Source of the DNA: Asterias rubens
Taxonomy: Eukaryota > Echinodermata > Asteroidea > Forcipulatida > Asteriidae
DNA length: 64,000 bases
Reading direction: 5' to 3'
Assembly: GCF_902459465.1 (NCBI RefSeq)
Contig: NC_047063.1
Location: 7,129,343 to 7,193,342 of the forward strand
The translations under genes and the position numbers were made by a program. The notes below the pieces were generated by a model. The model was not told the DNA's origin. It did no database searches and was given only the letters and a program-made list of their open reading frames with translations. How positions within the stretch are numbered: position 1 is the stretch's first letter; each line of letters opens with the position of its first letter. This document shows, piece by piece, positions 1-10,324 of the stretch.

Positions 1-324
1 TTAAATTTACGGGCTGCTACAATTTCTTCAATTTATACACACTTTTAAGTGGTAGTTGTTTTTAGTTAGAAAACTACAGCAAGAGTGCCACCAAACATCT
101 GTTTGAGTTTACCTTGAATACTGCTAATTGACCTTTCTTCAAATTCATGACTCATCAGTTGAACTTGCATCTTGATATAATATTAATTTTTCAGTTATGA
201 ATGTTTAATTTGTTTCAGATTTCTATTTATTCACTATCCCCTATTTGAGGCATGAACAGTGTTTGGCAGTGAGTTAGCGAACACAGTATTCTGTGTTGCA
301 TCTGTGATGAGTTCACCAACTGCT
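1..324. other. AT-rich non-coding sequence, left edge
   Basis: No convincing exon or RNA gene is visible here. The last part grades into a palindromic MITE whose left arm is ill-defined. Confidence 0.4.
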
Positions 325-667
325 GCATCTGTGAGGCGAGTTGGTCTTTGAAAAGCGTTTGAAAGCGTTTGTTTATAGATAGGTAATTTAAAAGTACGTA
401 TAATAAAATGATCCACACAAACATGCCTTGAAATTGCAAGGTTTCCCCTTTACGTCACAAAGAAACACGGTCAGCCATTTTGACTCCATAAAATGGCCGA
501 CTGTGTTGGTTCACAACGTTAAAGGAAAACCGTGCATTTCAAGTGAGACTTGTGTGGATCTTTATCTGTTAAAATATCTTTCTACATGTAACCATATGCA
601 TTTCATAACAAACGGTTTCAAATGCTTTTCAATGACAAACTGGTCCAATCCAAGGCAACGTGTTCCT
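325..667. repeat. MITE family B, copy 1 (palindromic, TTAA-flanked)
   Basis: A long inverted repeat with a centre near 480-505, where a CGGTCAGCCATTTTGACTCC-type arm is followed by its complement. The right end reads GGCAACGTGTTCCT and is followed by TTAA (668-671). Related copies lie near 43.9, 51.3 and 62.8 kb. It encodes no protein, so it is a non-autonomous foldback element. The left arm is degraded. Confidence 0.75.
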
Positions 668-671
668 TTAA

Positions 672-1101
672 GGAATATGTAGCTTCTAGAGATCTTGAGT
701 CATATCAGAATGTTTGAAGGCATTAATTACAGGATTGCCTCAGTAAGGAATTTTTTTTAAACATCTCATGGTTAGTCACTCCTTAAATATTGTTGATCCC
801 TACACTAAAGGCGCTCGCACTCTAAATATTGAGTCTGCCAATGCACCCAGGCTACCAGCTCTACCGGCAGCTTTGGTTTACAACTAGCCGAGTGGCTCCG
901 CATAAGTGCATACTGTCAATCATTTTAAACAAATCCTCAGTGATATCTGTTGTATCAACCACCGAATTGGTTTTGACTAAACAACAAATGAAGTGTACGT
1001 TTCAAGGAATGCTGCTACGAGCAATAGCGTACAATACCAACGTGTAATACAAACAGGGCAAACTAAATCTAATCGCTCATCCTCTAAGCAGATCATATCT
1101 A
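672..1101. other. Non-coding spacer before the pogo-like element
   Basis: Only short unsupported reading frames. Bases 1100-1101 are the TA that forms the left target-site copy of the adjacent transposon. Confidence 0.4.
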
Positions 1102-1126
1102 GGGGAGATGCAGGAGAGTTGAGCCA
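1102..1126 (+). repeat. Left terminal inverted repeat of pogo-like element
   Basis: 25 bp, a perfect reverse complement of 4809-4833. It begins directly after the TA dinucleotide. Confidence 0.93.
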
Positions 1127-1474
1127 TAAGGAGAGTTGACCCATCCCCCAAAACACCCCTATCCCATAGAGTGGTTGAGTCCATACGCCCTCTGTTGGTA
1201 GTGTCTAACTAAACTTTCTTTTTGGCTACAACGGAGAATGTGAGAGATAAGTGCTCAAAGTGGGAGTGACAAGAACATCTAAATTCCAATAAAAAGTGAA
1301 TTTTGGAACTGCAGGTAAGACCCTTTCTATTATTTACATGTTTAGCAATGAATATAGTGATAATGTGTCTAACATATAGCCTAAATATTGTTGTTTATTA
1401 TGGTAATTTTAATTGGATCTAATTCCATTGTTATAAATCAAAATCATTTCACATGTCAAAATGGTTCTCTTATA

Positions 1475-1556
1475 GGAGAGTTGAGCCAATAAGCATGGGG
1501 AGAGTTGATCCATGGATCAACTCTCCTCAAGTGGGTGGCTCAACTCTCCTGCATCT
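1475..1556. repeat. Subterminal GGAGAGTTGA repeat cluster of pogo-like element
   Basis: At least four copies of a GGAGAGTTGA(G/T)CCA-type motif in alternating orientation within about 80 bp, including a near-palindrome around 1500-1530. The motif also occurs inside the terminal inverted repeats and near 4.6 kb. It probably represents reiterated transposase-binding sites, as subterminal repeats do in related transposons. Function is inferred. Confidence 0.7.
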
Positions 1557-1669
1557 CACAAAATCTAATTACACCATGCATCATGTATCATTTTGTCTTA
1601 CAGAACTTATTGAATTCTTTCAAAGATATCATAGACTAATGATTACTTATCTTTTCTTAACAGACCACA

Positions 1670-3775
1670 ATGCCTCAGGAATACAAAAGAAAAACAAACC
1701 GTGGGAGTAATCCTGATTTTCTTGAACGTGCAGCAGCAGACGTCCAAGGAGGAAGCAGCATTCGAAGTGCTGCAATCCTGCAAAAGATCATGTTGATCGT
1801 TCGACCCTTAAGCGATATATGGAAAAGCAGAGAGATGATCCTGAAGGAGTTAGTGGTTATCAGAACTGTAAAATAAAGAACTTGATCTTTCCTCCAGAGA
1901 TGGAAACTGAGTTAGCCCAGCACATCAAAGATTTGGCAGCAAGTTATCATGGGTTATCTAAAGAAAAATGTCGCAGCTTGACCTACGAATATGCTATGCG
2001 AAACAGAGTTTAAGTTCCCGACAACTGGCAAACCACCCAAAAAGCAGGGCAAAGTTTCTGGTTGGGATTTAAAAAACGCCACAACCTTGCCATTCGTAGT
2101 CCAGAGGCTACTTCGTTAGCACGAGCGACTGCCTTCAATCGTCATACAGTTGGTAAATTTTATGACAACTTAGCATCGTCATGGACCAACACAAGTTTCA
2201 GGCACAGGACATATACAATTTGGATGAAACTGGGTGCACGACCGTGCAAAAGCCAGGAAATGTTGTTGCGCCAAAAGGAGTAAAGCAAGTTGGGTCAGTC
2301 ACGTCTGCCGAAAGGGGGGGGAACTAGTCACGGTGGTCAATACCATAAGCGCCGGTGGGGCAGTGCTGCCACCGCTGTTCCTATTCCCAAGAGTCAACTA
2401 CCGCGAGCACTTCATACGTGGGGGTCCAGTAGGCTCCATTGGTGGAGCTACAAGAACAGGGTGGATCAATACAGAAACTTTCGTAGGGTATATGGACCAT
2501 TTCATCCACCATACACGATGCACTCCAGAGAGAAAGGTCTTGCTCATCCTGGATAATCATGAGGCACACATCTCTCTAGCAGCAGTTGACAAAGCAAAGG
2601 CAAATGGGGTAGCTCTGTTAACGATTCCCCCCACACTTCCCACAGGTTACAACCATTAGATACAGCAATTTATGGTCCGTACAAGAGAGCATATGCACGC
2701 GCAATGGATGCTTGGATGCGTTCTAATCCTGGCAAAACTGTTTCTATCTACGACATCCCTTCACTTGTGAATGAGGTCCATGTATGTGCATGTGTTCCAA
2801 GAAATATCCTGTCAGGTTTTCGAAGTGCAGGAATTTACCCGTTCAACAGGGACATATTTACTGATGCCGACTACGCTCCAGCAAACGTCACAGACAGAGC
2901 TCATGATCCCGCTCATGATGCTCCAGCAGCTGACCCAGCAGATGCAGACAATGGCCCAGCAGCACCTGAAGAAAATGCCCCAGCAGAAAATGCCCCTGAT
3001 GCTGATGAAGCGGAGAAAACTGGTGCCCCAGCAGCTGACCTAGAGAATGCCCCTGCAGCACAGAACTCGGATGCACCTGCAGCTGTCCCCACAGAGATCT
3101 CTGATACCACCGCAGATGCAGGCTCATCAGGGAATCCTGATGGACCCACAACATCCAGAGCATCCACATATGTATCACCCAGGGATATAGAGCCATTCCC
3201 CAAGGCCGCACCTCGGAAAGGAAGAGCTACTAATAGAAAGAAAGGTAGCACTAAAATTCTGACTGACACACCAGTCAGAGATGAAATTGCTGCAGCAAAT
3301 AAAGCCAAAGAAAACAAGAAACAAGCTGCAAATACCAATGCAAGAAAATCTATATTCACAAAGCCGCAAAGCCGAAGCAAACGTAAAAAAGCTGCCTTCT
3401 GAGAGCTCATCTTCAAGTGAAAGTGATATGGACATGGAGTTGTCGGATACCTCTGATGACTCTGACGTGGATGACGATCAGGAGGATATCATTGAAGGCG
3501 ACTTCGTGATAGTGAAAGTCCACGGAAAAACAAGAACAATGCACTACATTGCCAGAGTTGATGGATTTGATGCTGATAAATATGAAGGAGTTTTTCTTCG
3601 TAGAGTGTTGAGCCGCAATGATGACAGGGCTACTTTTGTTGTGGATACCGAGGATGAAGCACTGTGGTTGCGAGAAGATATAGCAAAGAAGTTGCCAACC
3701 CCCACTGTTAGTGGTACTTCCCGTCGTTCACTGTTCCAGTTTCGTTGTAATCTCGATAAATGGGATTTGGGACAT
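1670..3775 (+). pseudogene. Pogo-like DDE transposase, frame-broken in the assembly
   Basis: Translated pieces in successive frames form one transposase: an N-terminal helix-turn-helix-like start (MPQEYKRKT), a middle region, then the DDE_1 core with NLDETG (first Asp, near 2222), LILDNHEAH (second Asp, near 2555) and HRLQPLDTAIYG (third Asp, near 2668). An Ala/Pro/Asp-rich linker (2.86-3.18 kb) follows, then basic and Ser/Asp-rich tracts, and a C-terminal segment with EGDFVIVKVHGK (about 3497-3772). About seven frame changes are needed, near 1775, 2004, 2069, 2180, 2324, 2627 and 3388. Four fall on A6, G8, C6 and A6 runs, so some may be sequencing errors rather than decay. It would catalyse cut-and-paste transposition in the nucleus. 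Confidence 0.85.
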
Positions 3776-4808
3776 TAACTACCGCCATCTTACCAGATCT
3801 TACTGCATGGTGTGATCCCCAGTTAGGGGTTAAGTGCTGAAAAATGTTTTACGTTGTTTCATCCTGCCATCCTTATTGACAAACAGTAGATTATTAGATG
3901 TTTATAGATGAGTCCTGCTCCCACAAAACTAGCCATAAATTACTAAGAATAGTTGTTCTGATTAGCACTACAATGCCAAAATTGCAAGCTTCACTTGCCA
4001 TACTGTATTTGTGCGAACGTTTGTCCCTGAAAATAAACATTTACCAAGAAAAATTGTCTGAGCTGTAGCCAACGGTACCCTAATGAGTGACTTAATACAT
4101 GTATGTATGGCGGGTTTTGTGAGACTAGCTCACAAAAGGTGCTTTACTTGCTAGGGGATGGTGTTGAAGATCGGCTCACCCACCTTTAATACAAAGACTC
4201 TTCTATTTCTCTTGATAAAAACATCCAAGATGAGAGAAAACAATTTCAAAAGAGCAAATTTCAAGTTTTCAAGCTGGTAACTGATTGACGGCTCTAAAAA
4301 GGTTTTCACCAATTTAACTCGGATGAACACTTTTGAAGTGGTTTTCTCATTTTAGTCTTTGCATATAAGTACAAGTGCCACACCATTGACAAGCAAAACA
4401 TGGTTTTGTTTATTTGTTTGTTTTAGAATAAATAGTGAGTTGAAACTAAACTGTCTGACTTCGAGATGCTTTATTGTAAGACAACAAGTAAACGTATTAA
4501 CAAGCAAGTAACATTGTTGTAAGCAAAAGTTGTAGGCTAAATGCCATTGTTTGTTATAAATTTCACAGTGGCTCATCTCTCCTTAGGTGGATCAAGTCTC
4601 CTTAAGGGTATGGTCAACTCTCCTCACCTTGCAGGAGAGTTGAACCACTTCGCCACTTTTTTTTATACCTTTCCTGTGAATAGGCTGCAACAATTAGCCT
4701 AACTGTCACATTATATAAAGTAAGTCAACCCTCTAAAGCTTTACTTAAAATTATTTAGTTAGTGTATCCTACATTTCATCTCTGCAGAATGGTGCAAAAT
4801 GTAAAAAA

Positions 4809-4833
4809 TGGCTCAACTCTCCTGCATCTCCCC
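4809..4833 (-). repeat. Right terminal inverted repeat of pogo-like element
   Basis: Perfect complement of the left end, followed by TA at 4834-4835. Confidence 0.93.
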
Positions 4834-5070
4834 TACCTGTGACCAGGCACTTTAAGTGACTGGCCCCTCATAAATTACAAAACCACTTGGTGACTTAGCA
4901 GCAGCCCACTTGAGAATCAGCATTTTTTTTACGACGTAAGATGTTTTGGACAACAATGACCATGGAGGTAGAATAGATGAAAAATTTAACCAAATACAGC
5001 CCCCATTCAAGTACTGAAATCCAGTTCTGAGGCGATCCCTGAGACAATTAGTGACAGAATCCATCTTGAT

Positions 5071-5402
5071 GTGGGAGATGTCAGGGAAGCAAATTACAAC
5101 CATCTCCCAACAACGGAGCCACCACAGAAAGGACACCTGCCCTTCGAAATTGACCTCGATGATGCAGAATTAACAAGTGACAAACGACATAAGCTGATGG
5201 AGCTCTTGGGAAGGTACAAGGATGTTTTCTCCCAAGGAGCAGATGACCTGGGGTTTACAACCACTGTAACCCACAAGATCCCGCAGCAATTAGCCACCAG
5301 TCCGTGTGCCCCCACACCAGATGGCAGATGTGAAGGGCCCATTTGCAACAACTACTAGACCAGAAGATCATCAGACCCTCTACCAGCCCATATGCTGCAC
5401 AA
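5071..5402 (+). pseudogene. Ty3/gypsy pol fragment (region before the RT)
   Basis: The open segment reads LPFEIDLDDAEL, then LLGRYKDVFSQ and DDLGFTTTVTHKI. This is the characteristic stretch just before the reverse transcriptase of Ty3/gypsy polyproteins. After a frame change, another frame continues with a LLDQKIIRPSTSPYA-type start of RT. Protease, the RT palm, RNase H and integrase are absent. It belongs to a different lineage from the intact element at 22.8-27.7 kb. It is a short truncated scrap with no gene function. Confidence 0.7.
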
Positions 5403-6377
5403 CAGATAAATAAATGGTGGGCCAAGGCTAGGTTTAAACACAAGGCCGAGTGTAATATTAAAGTTGTTTCCTTCTAGCAGGTGCACTCATGTGAGAGTTG
5501 CAGAGCAGAGGCTGGAGTGCCAGAGTTTGATTAGGGTTTGTTTGTTGCCATGGCGCAGAGGCTTGGGTTTTTAACGTGGCTGTCAGAGGAGAAACTTCAA
5601 GTGATGAGGATTGAACGTCATGGTCGCACAGAATTGGTTTTGCACTTCTTGAGGGATTGCTCGTGGAAGGTTGAGGTCTGTTTCAAGGATCTTGGAGCAG
5701 CAGAGTTTTGTAAATGTTCCTGACCACCTTAATGAGAAGTCCTGCGAAGAATTGCTCCTTCACATCACTTAACAGAATGTTTGTTGTGGGAATCCCGACT
5801 TCCCAAATCTCATAAAATCGAGGGAGGAGCCAGGTGGTCACGTCCCAGTACAAACTACAATTCGTCATGAATAGAGTACGCTGCTTATGTCCAAGACCAG
5901 ATGTGATGTTTGTAAAATTCATCGGACGGATCTCCACTCTGCTCTCCTTAAAGTTCAGAAGTCCGGGAGTAGCCTCAGCCAACCACGAGGAATGACAGGA
6001 TGAGTCAGCAAAATCTGACAAGACTGGTTATGCCAAAGTGGTTCAGTTGTCATCTGCAGTGGGCACTCGATGGACAGACCTTGCCATACATACCAATGTT
6101 GACAGCGATTCCCTGACCACGTTACTTCTTGATATGTACCATGATAAACAACAAGTAATATGACAAGCAGAACAATGTTTGCTTTAGCTTAGTTGACAGA
6201 CCCTACAAGAAAAGGTGTTTTGAAAAGTAACATTGAAGTTCGATTAACAATATCAAACATACATACACATTTATTCATTTGTAAGGTTTGTCTTGGGGAA
6301 AAAGGTGGCAACCAAGAAATCATTAGAGCAGGTTGTGGGGAAGATGGTGGCTACTAATCTTTAAGAGTACTGTCATG
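5403..6377. other. Non-coding, no recognisable feature
   Basis: Open frames on either strand are short and show no family motif. The stretch may be decayed remains of the adjacent gypsy fragment. Confidence 0.4.
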
Positions 6378-7030
6378 AATGGCCCCAAATAGGAGAGGTA
6401 ACCCTTATAGACGGGGACAGTGTGGAACTTTGATGGTTCACAGGCACCTACACTCAGCAAGTGGAGTCAGATCAGAGTAAGGGCCACTGGAAAGAAGGGT
6501 TCTGACTCATTTAGAAATGCCCCAAAATAGGAGAGGTCAGTCGGATCAATGGGGCCAGTGTGGAACTGCGATGGTTTAAAGGCACCTACACCAGCAAGTG
6601 CAGTGAGATCAGAGTAAAGGGCACCTGGGAAGAAGTGTTCTGACTCATTTAGAGCCACCATAAGTAAGTCAGACATAATTGGAGAACCTTTTGACTTTAC
6701 CAGGTACAAAAAACTACCCAGGGAGGTACTAAGAAGTCTGAAATCAAAGTATGAGGAATTATAAGCTTATTTATTTTTGAAAACAAATGGCCCCAAATAG
6801 GAGAGGTCAGTCGGATCAATGGGGCCAGTGTGGAACTGCGATGGTTTAAAGGTACACCAGCAAGTGGAGTGAAATTAAAGTAAGGGCACCTGGGAAGAAG
6901 GGTTCTGACTCATTTAGAGCCACCATTTAAGTAAGTCAAACATAATTGGAGAACCGTTTGACTTTACCAGGTGCAAAAAACTACCCAGCGAAGTATTAGG
7001 GGTCTGAAATCAAAGTATGAGGAATTATTT
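6378..7030. repeat. Imperfect tandem repeat with AATGGCCCCAAATAGGAGAG units
   Basis: The block AATGGCCCCAAATAGGAGAG recurs at about 6378, 6516 and 6785. Each time it is followed by GCCAGTGTGGAACTGCGATGG-like and CTGGGAAGAAG-like blocks. The units are about 140 and 270 bp, the longer one carrying extra AGTAAGTCAGACATAATTGG and CAAAGTATGAGGAATTA modules. It looks like a higher-order array in which one unit was partly duplicated. The open frame across it (minus strand, 6467-6709) is a by-product of the repeat. Confidence 0.8.
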
Positions 7031-7604
7031 GCAGTATTTACTTTTGAAAACAAATAATATTGGCAATACTTGTTTGTAAGTAGGGAGACTGCCAACAAAA
7101 GAGACAGTCTGGTAAGAGATGTTAGAACTTGCAAAGAACCCCTTTTTCCGGTGAGAGTTTTTAGAGTTAAGACCTAGAAAGTCATGACAGTCACAGTTGT
7201 TTTGGATGCAGTGTTTCAGAATATTTGAATTAATTGATCCTTTAAAAAGTTATACTGATTGATTGAACTTACTAAATTTCAAAAGTGAATGTGTGTTTTA
7301 AACTGTTCTATGTTTTGGACATTAGCTACATGTACCAATGGTAGTGTGCCACCACATGGGAGTTTTTCCAGAAAGTTGTGTTCGGGCTTGAAGATCACAG
7401 TAAAACCTCCCCAGCTGTAACATAGGTATCACAATACGTGGCTTGTGTGTGTGTCCCATGTATACACATACATCGAAAACACGTACATTTTAAATGGGTT
7501 GAAATGTGTTTTCTTTTCACCGTTTGATGTAAAATAAAGAATTAAAATAAACCTTTGTTCTTTATCTGTCACTTTGTATCATTTTTAAGTAAAATAAAAC
7601 AAGT
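7031..7604. other. Non-coding flank upstream of a decayed transposon-type gene
   Basis: No motif recognised. Any promoter or first exon of the next feature could lie here, but nothing marks it. Confidence 0.35.
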
Positions 7605-10324
7605 TTGTACCCTAGAAACAGAGGTGAAGGTATTGAAGGAAAAGTTAAAAACCTAAAATCTTGTGCACTGTACCAGAAGCTCAGAAGGAAAACGTATCTA
7701 AATCAAAAAGAGGGCAACATGAAAGCTCAGCTACTCAAGTGTTCGGATAGGGAAAAGAAAATGAGAAAAAAGGTAAAAGGGTTTCAACGAAAGTTGCGAG
7801 TGCAGAAGACTAAGGTTGCACAACTGGCAAATCGCAAGAAGGATGCCTTATGTCAGCTTGCTTCAATAAAAAGAGACCTGGTTAAATAACAAGCCCAACA
7901 TTCCACATTAATTTCTGACCAGTTGGAACTAAGAGGGGATGGACTAGGTAGGCCATACATCGATGATATTGAAAAATGTGTTATGGAGTTGTGTTGTGAG
8001 CTAGATGTTCCAACGACAAAGGTAGGGGATGTAATTGGAACAGTCTGTAGATTAGTATTTCACAAAGTAAATTTAGATAGCCTGCCATCTGCCTCGACAG
8101 CAAACAACATGATAGACCGTGCCCACGTATTGGGCAAGCTGCAGGTAGCAAAAGGTATAATGCAATCTGAAAGATGGGGATGGTACTTCAAGAGACGGGA
8201 AGAAGATTGTCGGCCAACAAGTAACACTAGATTCGGGGCAAACTTTGTCAGGTGGGTTTAATTCTGTTGCAGTAGAGGATGGAGTGACCCTTCTGGATAA
8301 TGTTATTGCAATGATGGAAGAGTTGAGTGATTTATATGGAGGAGAAGAGAAGGAGGCCATCTACAAAGAGATGATGAAGAAGATGTTTGCCGTCATGTCA
8401 TATCGGTCAAGTGTTAATAAATTATTTAACACTCAGTTAGAGTCGCATAGGGAAACAATTCTTGGTGAGGAAGCAGCTGGTCTTCAGTTTGTATACTGCA
8501 ATGCCCATTTTCTTCTGGGGTTAAGTAATAGTTGTGAAGGAGTGTTGAAAGAAATAGAGAAGGAAATTGTCAAGGAGTTAGGTGAAGGTTTAGGTAGAGA
8601 TGCTGAGGCAAAGTTTGCTCGATTTAGTTCATCTGGTGAATCTGCAGCAGCACGCTACATAAGAACAGCTTGTGATGTCTTGGGCTCAAGAGGTCAAGAG
8701 GTGACCAGAAGAATGGATGACGTGCCAAATGGGAGGCTTTTTGTACCGAATGTTTGCAGGAGAAGTCCAAGGTTTCCAGCTTTCGAATGAACAGGTTTAA
8801 CAATTTTTTTCAAGGGGCAGCAGGATTGTTCTTTCACAAGTCACACATTCATCAATTCTTAAATGATTTCAATGATTCGTTGAACTTGAAGCTTGAAAGT
8901 GTCCTGCTCGATTGCGATAGTGAGAAGGTATCAAGTTTGATAAGAGCGCTCGGCATTATTTATTATGCTATTACTGGGCCTTTTTGGAATCTTTTGAAGA
9001 GTGAAACGCACTATCTTGATCAGTATAAGTACATTCAAGAGATGCTGAGCAAATTTGAAGAGTGGTCGCAAGATAGCAGCATTCTATTGTCGACTGCGAT
9101 AAGTTTATTTCCCGACTTTGCTGTCCCTATTGATGACGTTTGGAGAAGCCTTTTAGGTGATTCTTTGTGTGGGTCAAGTTTGACAAAGTTGACTCTGGAG
9201 AAGATTATGGCTGGATTTATTAAAGTAACAAAGAAGCAGTTAGAAGATTTTCTCCCAGGAGGGGTGTATGGTAGTGCTTCAGATGATGAACTAAAACAAA
9301 AAATGAAGCAAACTTACAAACCTTGTTTCGGAGTATGAATTTGGCGATCTAGATTTTAGTCAATTTAGAAGAAGGCACGCTTCACTGCATTTTCATTCCA
9401 GCATTCAAATAGTTAAACGTAACAAAACAATTTCAAAGTGGTTATCAAGCAAAACACCTGATGAGCAAGCAGCATTATTACAGTCGGCACGAGTAAAAAG
9501 TATCCGTCTGAAGGAGAAGCATCGCGAGGCAGAGAGGGAAGATGTGAGAAAGATTGAGGAGCGAGAAAGAAGCCCTAAAACTAGAAGTGAAGAGAAAGCT
9601 TGTTACAACAGTTCAAAAACATGGTGGCCCCTGTATGACACCAGCAGATGTTGATAGAGTTTTGAAACATGTAGCCGGGAACAAACTGAAATTAGATATC
9701 AAAGATGAGGTTCGATACTTGAAAAGTGTTCTTGGGGTTGTGAGTAAGCGTCTTGTTTTCGGGAAGAAGGACCTGGAAACTCTTGTATCCGATCTAAAGG
9801 CAGTTTTAGAAATGTCAAGGGAAGTAATCGATAGTGTCGGCTTGGCTTCTGCTTCTGGGGCTTTGACAGATACAGGTATTGAAGTAGATGTAGATGTTCA
9901 TGAGTCTGGAGAGAAAAGGAAAAGATCATCAGAATCAGTAGATAAACATAAAAAGCAGAGAACAACAATGAAACCTGATACTTTATCATCATCAGTTGGC
10001 TGTCCTGCAGTGACGTACACATTTAAGGCTCAAGGAGAATGGGTTGCGGTTGCTTATGAAACCGAGTGGTTTATTGGGAGTGTTGTGGATGTCATATCGG
10101 CCGAGAGAGCTGACATACAGTTTCTCAGCAGAGGGCATCAAAACATTTACAGGTGGCCCAGAGTGGACGATATTGATACGGTTGACAAAAGATTTGTATT
10201 TGCTAATGGTTTTGATGTGTCTACTTCAAATGGCAGAACATGGTCTGTTCCAGAATGGGATTATCTGCAGGACCTTTACAAAAGCTACTGCTCGATGTAC
10301 TTTGTTGATTCACTAGAATTGTAA
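7605..10324 (+). pseudogene. Decayed multi-domain transposon-type protein of unnamed family
   Basis: Consecutive fragments in shifting frames form one long protein. It starts with an N-terminal coiled coil (7605-7886), an in-frame TAA (7887-7889), then continues in the same frame to about 8200. A GTSRDGKKIVG segment follows in another frame, then a helical block with VNKLFNTQL and FVYCNAHFLLGL (8245-8690), a TGA within the next block (near 8716), a core to 9318, a basic coiled coil (KEKHREAEREDV, about 9500) and a C-terminal segment with GEWVAVAYETEWFIGSV (10.0-10.3 kb). I recall this layout from repetitive uncharacterised proteins of cnidarians, fish and echinoderms, but I cannot name the transposon class. 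At least five lesions make it a pseudogene. GC content and codon use are like the surroundings. Confidence 0.7.

Larger units (their letters stand above)
1102..4833 (+). mobile_element. Pogo/Tigger-like DNA transposon with complete ends
   Basis: A 3.73-kb element bounded by a perfect 25-bp terminal inverted repeat that starts GGGGAGATGCAGGAGAG, with TA on both sides (1100-1101 and 4834-4835). A TA target duplication is the hallmark of the Tc1/mariner/pogo superfamily. GGAGAGTTGA-type subterminal motifs recur in both orientations inside each end (1130-1143, 1475-1556, 4575-4650) and could be transposase binding sites. The interior carries a single rightward transposase gene (1670-3775), broken in the assembly by frameshifts. 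The 3' part (3.78-4.58 kb) is non-coding. Confidence 0.9.

Noticed and set aside
2913..3416. 167-aa Ala/Ser-rich minus frame
   Set aside because: Antisense shadow of the Ala/Pro/Asp-rich linker of the transposase.
6467..6709. 80-aa minus frame
   Set aside because: Product of the tandem array; internal repeat ESEHFFP/ESEPFFP mirrors the DNA repeat.
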